Assembly: GCA_040954595.2 (NCBI GenBank)
Contig: CM082583.2
Location: forward strand, 9,300,001 to 9,364,000
Source: Balanoglossus misakiensis
Taxonomy: Eukaryota; Hemichordata
Length of the DNA stretch: 64,000 bases
Direction: 5' to 3'
Part shown: piece after piece, positions 12,884-25,845 of the stretch
Layout of the letters: each line of letters opens with the position of its first letter
Numbering within the stretch: position 1 is the first letter of the stretch
Program-made: the position numbers and the translations under genes
Notes under the pieces: model-generated
The model's input: the letters and a program-made list of their open reading frames with translations, nothing else
What the model was told of the DNA's origin: nothing
Databases searched by the model: none

Positions 12884-15800
12884 ATTCCGTCTGGTTCGTT
12901 GCAGAGGAGAATTTTGCGGCGTCAGTGCACACTGCCAATATTACGATCAGCAAACACATATCGTCATGGTGCCCTGCAGTTGATGATTCACACCATAGAC
13001 CCAATCAGTGAAAGTAAGTTCAGCATATATCAGTGAAAATAATTCTCTTAAAAGTCAGTGATCTTTAGCGTACTTAATATAGAAGCCCCCCTACTGAGGC
13101 TGATCATTGAGAGGTGTTAGCCAGACAATGAGAGACAAGGATGTGTGCAGACGATATTGTGACATCTTGAGGTGTAGGCCACTTCCTTTAACCTTGATAT
13201 TAATTCCCTCAGGATTAGGACGTGTTGTTGGATGATCTACTGGGAAATATCGTTTAGGCTGATACTAAACTGCGATCAAAGATGGGGATGATATATGTCA
13301 TGCATGCTTTCATCATTTTCCGTTATGCAATTATATGACAGTAAGCGTGCTGATTATTTCGTTCCTTCAGGAGATCTCAACGACAAAGCGGTCAAGTTAC
13401 ACGCTTTGGCCGGCAACCACTCGGGCGACGAACAGAATTGCGACACCAAGGAGGACCCGGAGAGCGGCGGCGGAGGTGGTGGTGAGCAGCCGGTCAGAAA
13501 CGGCGTCGGCATCGGATCCGGAAACCCCGACAACTATGCATCCACAATGTCAATCATCAACTCGGAGCATCTTCCAGAGCAGAGCTCGCCCGACGGACGG
13601 GGCAAGGAGCGACACCAGAGCGAATCGACGGACAACAGCACGGACCAGACGGCGGCGAGCCAGCAACAGGTGCAGCGCCACCGGTCCCAGGACGCCTCCT
13701 CCAACGCCACGCAGATCACAACAGTGGACACACCCCTGGACACACCCCAGGACACACCGCCGGCGTCTCAGAATCACGGCCGGCAACCCATGGGAAGTTC
13801 GACTAGCCAGTTTGAGAGGGTCAATGCCACGACACTGAATCTACCCACGCAGGTATTAAAATTGGCTGTTCGAAACTGCATGAATTATCTCGATCAAAAA
13901 TTGAATATGTACATTTCTGCCAGCTAAAGGTCATCCAGATTTGAACAATGTGTATACTTTTTCTGAATTATGTGTACCGTAATAACCATTGAAGCTTACA
14001 CAGACATACTCATTTAATTTTATTCACACTCCAGATCATCTATGTCCAAACCACGTCCATTTAATAATATGCAATTATCTGCCAAATTTCATGTTGCCAT
14101 GGTTGTACCCTGGTCCAACAATAGCTGTTGCAGTGTCTGTTATGGTTGTAAGAAAAAATGTCAGAGAGTTATTCAAATCGAACCGTGATGTCAGCATTCA
14201 AATCGTAACACTGCAGATGTATTTATATAATCTGAACATTGTGATAAATGCACCAGTGTTGCTAGGATACCAGTCTTATTCCCCTGGTACATCTTAACAC
14301 GAGACTTTAATATAATACAGTCCACTATTTTTGGTTGTGGTATTTTATCCCGCAAGTCAGAATTTTCTTTTTTGTAATTTCTGTAGTGGCACATTGTCCA
14401 TCCCCATGGCGATCGCTGGTTAGTTCGCAACCGTAGAAATATATGCGTGTTGATCGTGGTGCAATATTGTGATTGGAAGGAGAGATTACGGCAATGACGT
14501 GGTTGTGTAAATAGAAATGAACGATATTGATTCTTGTAATTTACCTTTTATTGGGAATGCAAATATCCATTACCTGAGGTCTGGCACACCTGGGTACCGT
14601 GTGCAGGAATTGCATTTCTGACGGAAATATGGAAGTGTCTGAAATATATGTCTGTATATGTAGCAGCAGCTTCGGAAAATCAGCTGAAAAAGCAATCGAT
14701 GTACACTTTATGCCAGTACGTCATACTATGATGTCATGACGTTCATGAATTTAGAAGTACAATGTATTGTTGGTCAAAGGGAAATCACAGTCACACGTCC
14801 ATTTAAACTGTATACAGTTTGCTGTGCTAAGACACTGCCCCACAAAGTTTTTGATAATCATGCAGAATATATTCTCTCACTAGTGGGGCATAATATGTCC
14901 GGTAGGCTGGCCTTTTTATATACACATGGAAGTCATACATCCATTTGAATAAGTCTTAAATCAAGGATAAACTTTAAGACTAAGTGCCCACTCTTTTTTT
15001 TAATTACTTGGAAGGTGTGTTCCCACCTGAATAGCTTTTGTGCGACAATTTTTTACCATATCAGTTTTCTTTGTGAATGTATGTAGTATACGCCACGAAA
15101 GTCGCTGATGACGACAATTCAGTATTGTTCGAATTTTTTTATTGTTTCCCTTTTTCAGATGATGTTGCTCATTAAAAGGGCAAAGACCTCACTTCTGTCG
15201 TTTTCTGTCTGTTGATTCAAGATCCCAGCTTGTCTGGCTGAAAAGATCGTCAAATATGAAAATGCTACACCAGCTGGCATGGTCTATGAATGTGCATGAT
15301 TAAAATCACGACCCACTGAGCTTTTCATTTTTCATTTCTATATTGAAGAAATTTTTCAAGCTATTCCCCGAGAGTGATTTTTTTTTCTTCTTCAAATTTT
15401 TTTCCAGCAACCGCCACAGGAGGAAGAGGATATTGAAGAGCCCCTGGACTTGTCTTGGCCAAAATCATGGAAGAAGAGACTGACGTACATGATTCTGATG
15501 CCGATAGTCTTTCCACTGTGGGTGACACTGCCAGACGTCAGACGACCGGTAAATCTTTATCCTCTTTCAACATCCATAACAACAACATCATCAGAAAAAA
15601 AGTGCATTTTTCTATGTGCCATAGTAAGAGCTAGGGTTTATATCTTGTTCAATTGGCGAAAGAGAATTGTCTGTTAAAAATAACAGAATTATTGAACAGG
15701 AAAAAAAATATTTTTTGTAAAAATAAGAATTCCAGCATCGTGTATTATCAGCAGACAGGACATGTGTTGTAATGTATTATATAAAGTGGCTTTTGATGTT

Positions 15801-18800
15801 AATTCCCTCGTCAGCTGTTGCCAAAATGATCCCTGAAATGAAAACCAATAAAAGCAACAGCAGAGAAACTTTGCCCGGCCTTGATATGTTATTGCACATC
15901 GTGCAGATTGATATTTTGTCAAGGTATCAGTTATTGGTATTTTGTCAACCTTCAGTCGAGACCTCTGTCTAGCAGATGAAAAACAAATACTCTTTTTCAT
16001 TATCAACAAAGAGATCTGTTCAGCAGCAAAGTAATAAACAGCATCATGAATTAAGGCTGCTGAAATCTCGAGTCTTGCCAAGGTCGGGTTGTTGAGTATT
16101 AAGATTGATGCACTAGAGAGAAGTTATGTGGACACGGATCATTACAATGCATCTAAGTCGCGGTAATCCACGATAACACCGAGATATGTCAGTGAAACTT
16201 CAACTCCTAGTCTTGCATGTTCAGCTCCATAAATCTCTGATCGAGGAAAGAAAGCGTTAAATCATACTTTCTGCAGTCACTTGTGTTTATGAGCTGTCTG
16301 TCAGGAAAGCTTTCATTTTACGTGGACAAGCGTAGGCCTTCGTTTGGCGGCAATGTTTCTGTTGTTTTATAAATAGTCAAAAGTTTATACACAGATAGTT
16401 AACCTTTAATATTCCAGCCACATTCTGACCCATTTAGTAACTTTTGTGCCACTTGTGGTTTCTTTAATCTGTCACAGGAGAAGAAGAGGTGGTTCCCCGT
16501 CACGTTCATCGGAAGTATTTTGTACATTGCCATGTTTTCGTACATGATGGTGTGGTGGGCCAATCAGATCATCGAGACCATCCCTGGAATGCCAGATGAG
16601 GTGAGGAAATCTTATAATAGCCAATCAGAATGACCTTTAGAAGCGACTGATTATGCAGGGAATATGTAATTCATATGTGACAGTTTCTTTGCTCTGGTCT
16701 GATTACTTATGATGGCCATAGGTGTAAATTGTCACAGGTTTGAAGTTGAGAGATCTGCATGGTGCTCTGGTTCTTCGTTCCAAATCATACGTGAAGCATT
16801 TTGTTTTCTGACCTGGTATAATTCTTTATTTCTTACATCGGTATTTTGGGAAATCAAATTAGAAAGAGTCGAGTTAAATCTTATAGTGCTGTTGTTCAAA
16901 GATATCTTATCTTTGCTCTTGATGGCTGATATAATAATACAGACACCTCTTGATGTCATTTTGTGAAATATCAAAATACATTCTGATGCAAGCCAGTCCA
17001 GAATTTGTTTGAAATGGCCAAGGGCAATTTTTTTGCTGGAATGGAACAAGACGTCACCAGACATCAGAATGAAATGCGAGTGCATTGAGTGAGTGTGCGT
17101 TACTTGAGGAAACAACTTTTATTCCGCTGTTGAATGGTCAATGTGTGGACATTTTTCAACACTGATGGATTTCCGTCACAGTACTATCTAGGTCGGACGT
17201 CTTGGTAGCCGTAATCATCCTGTTCTGTGCCAGTGACGTGCATACATGTATAGACGACGACAACAGCACAACAACAAGATATAAACATCAAAAGTTTATC
17301 TGATCAAGGGGATTCTGTTAATGACGTCATTATAACTGGGGCAGACGATAAAATTTACAAGCAGGGATGATATGTTTTGCAATGTGAAGCTATAATTGTA
17401 TAAAAACAGACGTAAACAAAAAGCGGCTTGAGTTTTCCCATTAATTAGACCAAAAGTAGATTGTGCACCAAATGTACTTGGCATACTCAACACAGCAACA
17501 GAGCTATGACTAGGTTAAGGGATGCCATAGAAACCAATTGCGCTCTCACTCAGAAGTACACAGCATGAGAATAATATCATGACATCCATTTGATCGTTAT
17601 TCATCAAACTAGCGCAGCAAGAAATATTCCATGTGAAATTACTATACATTCAAAGAACTTGTGTCATCCATAATGCATTACAAACTATTAAACGTTAAAA
17701 AAAATGAAATAATAATATTGCAGTATCCTTCTGAATGATTATCAGAGTCTTGGCGAAGGTTTCAAGTATTTCTTTTCGCAATATTGATTTTTTTATTGAA
17801 TTTTTTCAAGGTTTAATTTATCAAAAGCGTTCAGCTATCACTGTGTGGAGGCATTTGTCCATGACATCAGAGAGAGCTTGTATGGCTTGCCTTCACCATG
17901 CTGGGAAGACACATGTGGAAACTAAGATTTATAGTATTCAAATGTAAAATGGCGTATTGAAAACCTCTTCAGAGGATTTTATTGATTATTTTATGAAGAT
18001 GTTTCCCTTTACAATGCAGCATATTGGATTTTTAGATCATCTCTCCTTTTATGACTTGAATTAATCAATCAATCATTTAAGATAATTCTGGGCGGTTGCC
18101 TTAGTAACTGCTGAATGGGATCCCCTAGTATCATATTGTTGCAGATAAAAAAAAATGAGATATCGTAATGCCAGTCACATACTCTCCTACGAGCCACAAT
18201 CATTATCGCTGCATCGTACCGGTACTCGTAATCACATTACGCATTTGGTTTTGTGACGTTTGTAAAACAAAGCCAAATTAGACTGCACATGCCTCTCTTG
18301 CCGCACAACATTTTCCAATTAATTTTCCTGGCTGATTTTTATATTCCATATACTGATTTGGCAGCAGGTTCACTGTGTTCATAATTAATAACTTCTCTGC
18401 AGAGTCTTGTACAATGCAAATTTACTGTCATCCGATGCCTCTAATCAGTTGATTGGCTGAGAGAGAAAAAAAACATGGCTCCTCTGTTGTGTATAAATTT
18501 ACCTATCACCATGACAACAAGACTGGATGTTAGCATATGCACACGCTCTGTCCAAACAGCGACTGTGAAAGAATGAAATGAGTGGATGTAGGGAGCAACT
18601 TCACACCTTTTGGGTAACTTTCATCTTCTGTGATATTGAGATCCAACTTGTAAATTTTGAGTACTTTTGAAGAAAAGTGAAGTCTATCGTAAATTTTGTA
18701 ATGAGACGAGGACAACGTAGTATGGGGTAAAAATGGTGTTGCTTTCGGCATTTGGATAAGAAATTTATAAGCTTGATTTTATCAGCTTGAGATTTGCAGT

Positions 18801-21113
18801 CATGCTAATCAAATCATGCACGTTTTCGACTGAGATTTTTGCATTCACCAAGTCATGCACCAGATCTATTTTAGAACTTGTGAAGTCTGCAATACACGCA
18901 TTACCTGAAATGAAATATTTACCGCATAATATTCCTGAGGCGCATGATTCAGTCTTTGTGTGTCACATATCAGATTGCAAGAAATGCTACTGTTAGTGAT
19001 GTGCTAGCAAATTTGCCTCAGAGGGTTATACTAGATCAGTGGTGTGTATGACTTGGATCCATCAGGGCTCACCACGTTAGGGACCATGGATTTTTAAAAT
19101 GTGCGTAACGTCAAATGGAGCTCACAGCGTTTGAGCTAATCCCCCTCTCTCTCCCTCCCCTAAATGACAGTTTTGAAGTGTGATCATGAAACAAAGGATG
19201 CTTTTGCCCCACAAAAACATTGGCTTAAGGGGTACAGTACTGCATCAGTTGGTGCTAAATGATGTGCCAAATTGAATTGAGATTTGATAACAAAACGTCT
19301 GCAACTCTATAGTATGCTGCACAGCATAGATGAGCCGGCAGCTAGGTGACAATAAACAAGGTTACAGATGAGGTCGAGACATCCAGCACAATTAACCTGT
19401 ACGTAGTTCACTGGTACATGAATTTGTCAAGTTGAAGTCACAGTGTGAACGTGGGATGACAAGATTGATCGCTGACTGTATAATACCCTTCACCTGAAGA
19501 AATTTTAAGTCATCTATCAACCCAGAAAAGAAAAAAAAACTGTTGCCATGGTTCTTTCACACACAATTAAGGCATCGGCCTCCATCGTCGTGGTAACACA
19601 TGTGTTTCTCTGTTGCTTAGGTGATGGGATTGACTATCCTGGCAGCCGGCACCAGCATCCCTGACTTGATCACAAGTGTTATCGTCGCCAGAAAAGGTCT
19701 CGGTGACATGGCTGTCTCCAGCTCAGTCGGCAGTAATATATTTGACATAACAGTGGGGTAAGTTGATGAAGCAATGAAACATGTTTAAGCTCAGGCCGTC
19801 TTGAAATTACAAAGAAATCAAGGCAGCTGGCTGTGACATTCGTACATTTCTGTAACAAGGTTTGTTCCAAATGTACAGTGGGCATCAGTTGTTTTGGCGT
19901 TAAATCAGCCAGATATTTCTTATTTAAGGCGGGGAATGTCCTTATATCCGCAGTATATTACAGCGGTTCTGTTTTTTCTCAAGTCTCAGTGGTTGACATT
20001 GTGTACTGTTTGTGGGTTTATGTAAGCCTTAACCTGTCGCATAACCATATATGGCAGTGCATGGCCATGTTACCTGGAAAATTACACATTTCCTGTCAGT
20101 ATATCACTCGAAACAATCAAGTTGATGTACAAGACATAATTATCAGGAAAGACAGAAATGGATGTAATGAGCCGTTTGGAAACACATCAGGAATGGGTTC
20201 ACTAGTCGGTTGGATGACGATGTACGTCACATGAACTTTGTATGCCGTGGTACTAGTTGTTGCCACGTCCCAGGATCTGTTTACCCTAGAAACAATTGTG
20301 CGGGGATTACTGTCAAATCGGCAGAAAGTGTTTGCCCTGTCACGGTGACATTCTGTTATTGCTCTGAAAAGGTCAGAAGTGGCCGGGTAATCTCGTCTGA
20401 AATTACCGAGAGAAAAGAGGGCGGACCTCGGTGTTGCCTGGGAGTGAAACGGGCGTGAAATTCGATTTGACACAAGTCATTCTTCAAGCATCCGAAATTG
20501 GTAACCCAGAAATACATTCTGATTGGAATGAGGAAAATGAGCTATTAAGCCAAAGTGTCAGGGACCTGGCTCTCTTTTCAACTGCTCACCCGAGCAATGG
20601 ATCTCCTTAATTGCCAAATTGTCCCGTTTATTTAGAATCGGTTTCTGCTCTTTGTGATATGGCTTTTATTCTCAATATATCGGAGTTCAAAGTAATGTCT
20701 GGAACCCAAGTACTTTTTTTTTATAAAGATTCCTGATGTATTTATTCAGCGTTTAAGCCCTGCCCACACTGCCTGTCTTCTATATGTGTGCGTGTTTCTG
20801 AGAACTGACTGCCTGGAGACTTTCTCGCCCTAATAGTCCTCCATTCTTGGCGTGTTTGCGTTTCAGATTGCCGTTTCCATGGATAATATATTCAGCCATC
20901 TACAATGGCAAGTCGGTGGTCGTCATCAGCGAGGGTCTCTTCTGCTCCATCCTGTTGCTGTTCTGTATGCTGATGGTCGTCATCATCACCATCGCTGCCA
21001 ACCGCTGGAAGATGAACAAAGTTCTCGGCTTCACCATGTTCCTCATGTACGTCATCTTCGTCACCATCAGCATTCTGTTTGAGTTACGTGTGATGATCTG
21101 TCCCTTCAAGTGA
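12884..21113 (+). CDS. K+-dependent Na+/Ca2+ exchanger (SLC24/NCKX family), C-terminal half, six exons
   Basis: Plasma-membrane exchangers of this family extrude Ca2+ together with K+ in exchange for Na+. Exons read from splice sites and phase are 12884-13013, 13371-13852, 15408-15548, 16478-16600, 19621-19757 and 20867-21113 (TGA). Joined, they give 419 residues without a frame break. The first exon carries the loop motif [11 protein letters not shown] long hydrophilic cytoplasmic loop follows, then PLDLSWP and [13 protein letters not shown], a membrane span ending in MVWWANQ, the alpha-2 repeat, and three further hydrophobic spans ending in ICPFK. By eye it is closest to vertebrate NCKX1/NCKX2 (SLC24A1/A2) rather than NCKX3-6. 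The N-terminal half is not in the window. The first acceptor could instead be the AG at about 12904; the one chosen keeps the frame open. Confidence 0.93.
13371..13852 (+). CDS. SLC24 exon for the large cytoplasmic loop
   Basis: This 482-base exon encodes most of the loop between the two transmembrane clusters. It is flanked by TTCCTTCAG and GTATTA, and phase joins cleanly on both sides. The content is low-complexity: a six-glycine run, many Ser/Gln/Asn residues and a threefold DTP repeat ([14 protein letters not shown]). It is GC-rich compared with the surrounding introns, as are the other coding exons. In this family the loop varies in length and sequence while the flanking membrane cores are conserved, so the divergence here is expected. 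Confidence 0.85.
19621..19757 (+). CDS. SLC24 exon with the alpha-2 ion-binding repeat
   Basis: This exon encodes the catalytic alpha-2 repeat. It includes GTSIPD, then [20 protein letters not shown] ending in Asp. The two acidic residues (in GTSIPD and NIFD) are 27 residues apart, the same spacing as Asp548 and Asp575 of human NCKX2. Asp575 is known to be needed for K+ dependence. Retention of both suggests a working, K+-dependent exchanger. Splice sites are GCTTAG before and GTAAGT after. Confidence 0.93.
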
Positions 21114-21194
21114 CCTGGAACATCATCTGTGGCAGTCAGTGAATGAGCGAGAAAGACTTGTCATTCGTCGTTGCCAAAGTAACTTCTCGCAGTG

Positions 21195-21209
21195 CCACCA
21201 GGGGGCGCT
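21195..21209 (+). promoter_or_regulatory. CTCF-consensus site
   Basis: The sequence CCACCAGGGGGCGCT matches the bilaterian CTCF core consensus (CCASYAGRKGGCRS) at every position. It lies 82 bases after the SLC24 stop codon, between that gene and the BCL-2 family pair. CTCF occupancy and insulator function are inference only. Confidence 0.5.
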
Positions 21210-22607
21210 CTTCACATCAAATGTGTCGCAAGTGAAAGTTCGGCATTTTAATGCACTGACGATAGGAGCAGTGAGTGCTGGCAGATTTCATCTTTTGATG
21301 ACAATTTATTTGAAATTTTCGCATCTGCAAATAGAGGAATTATGATTATCGCTGTGGGTCGATGTAGTTTTTCGCCATATCACCTTTTGTGCTGCATGCA
21401 AGCAGGTTCTGAATGCAGCCATTGGTCGAACATTTGCAATGAGCACATCATTTACTATGATCTTTGAACCCACTTCATTACCAAAATTATTTTTTTTTAT
21501 CAAAGGTAGTATTTAAATTGATTTCGGTAGGTTATAAAATTTCTCAGACAATATTTCAGCATTGACGTGTGTCGTGAAGAAAAAGTATAAAGCTGTCAAC
21601 AACCAAACAGGGTTTATTCATCCCAGAAAGCCCCTGGAAGTTTGGACCATGCCTGGAAAATTATGGAAAGGGGAAATTCACTTATAATTGACTCCTCTTT
21701 GATGCAATTAGTGCAAGATCACTGGTGGAAAATAGCATATGCCCCTGGAAAACTGGTGGTGAAGATCCCTGGAAGCCGTGGAATTTTGAGTGACTTTCAG
21801 TGTTGAACTCCGTAATGAAAATACATGTATACACATACTATAGTACCCTGGTACTCTACTGGGGAATACTATCATTCCTGTACTGTTAGTCCATGTATTA
21901 TGTTAGCCTTTTTTCAAATCTGAAATAATTTAATCTTTATCCTTTTTTTCCATGCTTGTACTCAACAAAACATGGATCAACCGCACACACCTTTTCATCT
22001 CATTAATTTTTAAAAGCCAGAAAGCTTTTTTCTAGTTTTAACCATATTTATTTTTTAATCTTTGACAGCAAAATATAGTTAAATCTGACTTGATAATGTT
22101 TTGGAGAATTCTATCTTAGGGATATACTGTACAAAATACTTGTAAATAAGGAGAAATTTCCAGATCATCGTGCTAATGTACTTTTCTACTTTCTTGGCAA
22201 ATTATATTTTGATTTCCGTGGGGGGAGAGAGAGAGAGCTTATATCTGTAAATATTATACTGTGCGTAAGACTTGAATTATTTTGACCTTGCCTTCCGTGC
22301 ATTTCCTGTGACGGCCCTTTTGGCGGAAAATGCTTGGATTGTCAGAAGAGACAGGAAATGAAGAAGGCTCTTTAAAAATGTCCAATTTTCTCATGAGCAG
22401 TGCTGTTTAATTGTGTTGTTGTTCATGATGGATAGGTCATGTTGCTTCTAGTACTTTTTGTCGTAAGAATAGAAAATTGTACCACTCTTCATACAAGAAT
22501 AATACATTATTGGGGGATGGGGGTCACTAACATGCACAAGTGCTATGTAATTTTACCCATCTTTTGTTTTCTCAGTAAAATCGAATGTCTTAGGTGAAAT
22601 CTGCCAT

Positions 22608-22629
22608 CCCCCCCCCCCCCCCCCCCCCC
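22608..22629. repeat. 22-base poly(C) tract
   Basis: An uninterrupted run of 22 C lies in the presumed SLC24 3' UTR. The complementary G run could form a quadruplex. It is a likely site of length variation and sequencing error. Confidence 0.95.
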
Positions 22630-23954
22630 TTACACTGTGCGTGGTTCCAACTACACCTACATCCCATTGAAAACTATTTGTTTGAACCACTGCTTGGACG
22701 TAAAAACATTTCTTTTTTCTACACTATTCATTAATTTCAGAATGATGTTGATAAACTGCTTGCGCCTCAAAATCATTTTTGATTTGTGGCATTTTAAAGA
22801 AACAGAAAAGTTGATCTGATGAAGAAAAAAAAATGTTAATAGGACGGGTGGTGTACAAGTCTGGCATTCGTTGATGGGACTGGAGTAAACAAATCCAAAA
22901 CTTGAGTCCAACAGAAAAGACCCCTTGTACCATAAGTGAGATGGTGTTGTGGCTTTTGGTTTGGTGGTGGCCGGTATATGTCTGCTTCCCACATACAAGT
23001 ATGTTCAAGACACTGAAAGATATCAGACTAAATCATGATCCAGTGCTTTTTCGTGGACTTGTATGTGCTCGTTCATCCTTTGTTGCTTATACAGTGACAG
23101 TGATGTATCTTTTGTTGGAAATTTCTTTATCTGCATTCATTGCTTTATTGATCTTTGATTTCTCTTTCCAAGTGTAAATTTTTACTCCGAATTCTGCATT
23201 CGTGCCTTCAATTCCAACATCTAAGTGAGTTTGTGTTCGCGAAAAAAAAACTTATTATACATGAGGCTGAGAAATCTTGTTTCCATTTGTAGTAAAAATG
23301 GCAACATAGTGGTTTGTGGTGATTGGAGTTAAAGTCTGGTCACGGAGAAACCTCAAGACTTGAATCTCTTTTATTTTTGCATTTTTCTCCACATTCCGTC
23401 AAAACACACTACATGCAAACTGAGCTTAATAGAACGAGAAAATATTGTGACATATACCTTTATATTTCCCCATTGGGCGATTAAGATTTTAGCGCACTTT
23501 ATTTGTTATCCTGAAATAATTGTCTCAAAGCCTTCTCTAAAAATAGCACCATTCATCACCAAAGATGACCGTTGAAGTGACAATCTTATGTATCCAATTT
23601 TCAAAATAGATGTGTATGTTTTTTAATCATTATTTTGGGAAACAAGAAATTCCTACAGCCTCACCTTCTTTGATGATATGTAGATTTAGTATGAATATTT
23701 AAAAAGAAATATCTCATAGATGAGCAATATTGACCCTGTGTCAAAGGTCATTTAACACAGTCACCTTCCTTCCGGGTTGCCATAGCAATTTTGCACTGAT
23801 GAAAATGGTGTGAATGTAGAAATTAAAATAGAATATTCAATTAAAATTCAGAAATTATGTCACTAATGTCCACAGATTTCTGGCTTGCCATTTTTCCCAT
23901 TTTCATAGTATAGAAATTAAATGGTGGGAGGTATACGATGTCACTATTAAAGAT

Positions 23955-24055
23955 AAATCTCTTTACCCTCTCACCCCCATATCTCTGTACAGAGGTCCAA
24001 CAATACCATTGAAAACAGTGGAGTTGGCCCAAACCACAGTGGTGAAAGGGTTTAA
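23955..24055. mobile_element. Short MITE-like dispersed repeat
   Basis: The left end reads like TTTACCCTCTCACCCCCA. The right end is an imperfect inverted copy (TGGTGAAAGGGTTTAAG), about 100 bases apart. The right part (GAAAACAGTGGAG, then CAGTGGTGAAAGGGTT) recurs at about 59188-59237, so it belongs to a dispersed family. There is no coding capacity. It could be a non-autonomous DNA transposon remnant; target-site duplications were not established. Confidence 0.4.
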
Positions 24056-24207
24056 GTCATGAACGCTAGAGTTCCACTATTTTACCTGCTATGTTTATTT
24101 CTCCGATAATTATAAAATCAATCTTATAAATTACTGCTGGTGTCCTAGAAGTTCAGAATCTTTGATGACATATTCCAGTTGATGTGGCTAATAGTTATAA
24201 ATGAATG

Positions 24208-24217
24208 AATAAATAAA
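24208..24217 (+). terminator. Tandem AATAAA poly(A) signals, candidate end of SLC24 transcript
   Basis: Two overlapping AATAAA hexamers (24208-24213 and 24212-24217) are followed after about 25-70 bases by moderately T/G-rich sequence. They are one of two plausible poly(A) sites for the upstream plus-strand gene. Confidence 0.4.
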
Positions 24218-24884
24218 GGTTAAAATGCCAAATTAGAGTTACAGAATTTACAAATACATGTTAATGTACCTGCTTGTAAGGAAATGTTACTTTTCTGTCT
24301 ACACACCTTTGTCTGTCACAGAGAAAAGCCAATCTCTCCATTTCTCAGAACACCTGTCCACCCCATCTTGCAATGAAATGGAATGTTCCTGCTTTGCAAG
24401 ACCAATAGGAATTGACCATGCATGCAAGAAGGTGGGATGGACAAGACTTGAAAGAGGGAACGTATGCAATTTTCACTCTCTGGACACTTTGTAGACACTG
24501 TGATTTGTGTCGAGTTAAATTTTTTTCTGTGTATGTGGTATATTGGTGTTGCTCTTCTGACTAAAATGAAATTTACTGAGAATAATATAAGCTTGTAAAT
24601 ATATTCCTATTATGGGTAATACGGTAATAAGAATTATACCACTGAGTGCAATACTGGGAATTTTAAGAATGGTTGCAAATAAGATTATTTTATTTCCACT
24701 GTAGGTTTATAAAAAACACTATAAATGTACAGAACAGGGTTGCATGTTTTTCCTTTTTCTTGGTTTAGCCAACATTCACCAATTTAGGACTTTACAGCAA
24801 TCAGGTTGTAAGAATTTCTATGTGGATACACATTTCTGTAAATCTCTGCTCAATCTTGTAAATTTATTCAAGTCCTGCAAACAG

Positions 24885-24890
24885 AATAAA
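24885..24890 (+). terminator. Alternative AATAAA signal for SLC24
   Basis: This AATAAA is followed by T-rich sequence (TTCTTTTCTG, then TGTGGAGCCGTTTTTTC). If used, the SLC24 3' UTR would end less than 200 bases from the convergent minus-strand gene. Confidence 0.35.
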
Positions 24891-25075
24891 ACTTCTTTTC
24901 TGCACACAAATGTGGAGCCGTTTTTTCTTTCATTCGCCTCAGATTGGAAGAGAGCCTAGCCACATGCTGGGGTCCAACAGGCATTCACACTCGTGACTGG
25001 CTATTCTGCATCACTGGGGAGCAGCCACGAACAAAAACATGCAATCCACAAATGTAGAAAGTTTATATTGCACAA

Positions 25076-25081
25076 TTTATT
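25076..25081 (-). terminator. Poly(A) signal of the minus-strand BH3-like gene
   Basis: TTTATT on the plus strand is AATAAA on the minus strand, about 765 bases past the minus-strand stop codon. About 30-50 bases further along the minus strand lies T/G-rich sequence (TGTTTTTGTTCGTGG), as expected of a downstream element. Confidence 0.5.
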
Positions 25082-25845
25082 AAAGAATATTTACAGCACA
25101 TTGTAGTACATCTGTATTAAAACTTGACAATGAAGAGTATATGTGGCTCATATAAGTAGCAGATCCACTATCAGTATAGCGCCCTCTGTGGTTCAACGAA
25201 GATGCCAGTTACATCTCAAACTTTGACGCCAGGCCGGGCATGTAAATTTTTATCATGTACTTTTATTAGTTCTATAAAAGTGTAAATCTTTGCATGTTAG
25301 AGAGTGAATATACTGATTTGTGCGCTTGAGTAAATGCAAAGTTCTTCATACATTTATAATGAATTCACTGTTTAGATGCTAACATTACAATCTTCATCAC
25401 AATATTGCAGGCACACTGAGTGCCCCACAGAACCAAGAGCAGTTATTATTTATATTCCATTGGAATATGAGGCTTAACTGAATTGCTCATATATCTGCCA
25501 TGTAAATAATAATGCCAAGAAAACAATCCTCTGCTTTTCAAATGTACATCTCTAGATCATGTGATATCTCATGTGACACTGGTCATACTGCTTGGTTAGA
25601 CTTAGATGTTAGCCATGAAAAGTTAAGGTCCTCCACATCTTTAGCATAATCTGATATTAATTATAGCATATCTTTTGCAAGATTCCAATGCAGACCACTG
25701 TGGAATAACCTCATTCCTTTTTCTGGCAGTCTTTTGTTCCTGTTCTCACGACTCTCGGCATTCAGATGCATTCTTGATGCAGGTCAGTTGAGAACACTGT
25801 GTGTAAGGCTTATCCATCATTGCTGTGGGGTTATTTTCAACAGCA

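Larger units (their letters stand above)
21114..24235 (+). other. Probable 3' UTR of the SLC24 gene
   Basis: This stretch follows the TGA at 21111-21113 and contains no recognisable exon. The first strong tandem AATAAA is at 24208-24217, and another is at 24885, so the 3' UTR may be about 3.1 or 3.8 kb. It holds a CTCF-like site at 21195, a dispersed CCTGGAA-rich repeat at about 21628-21790, a 22-base C run at 22608 and a small MITE-like element near 23958-24055. The true 3' end needs transcript data. Confidence 0.5.

Noticed and set aside
12884-12904. Alternative acceptor (GTTGCAG) 20 bases inside the first SLC24 exon
   Set aside because: Plausible, but the upstream acceptor keeps an open frame in phase; cannot be settled without the previous exon.
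20117-20473. 118-codon minus-strand open frame in the last SLC24 intron
   Set aside because: No acceptor/donor logic, no recognised motif; opposite strand of an intron.
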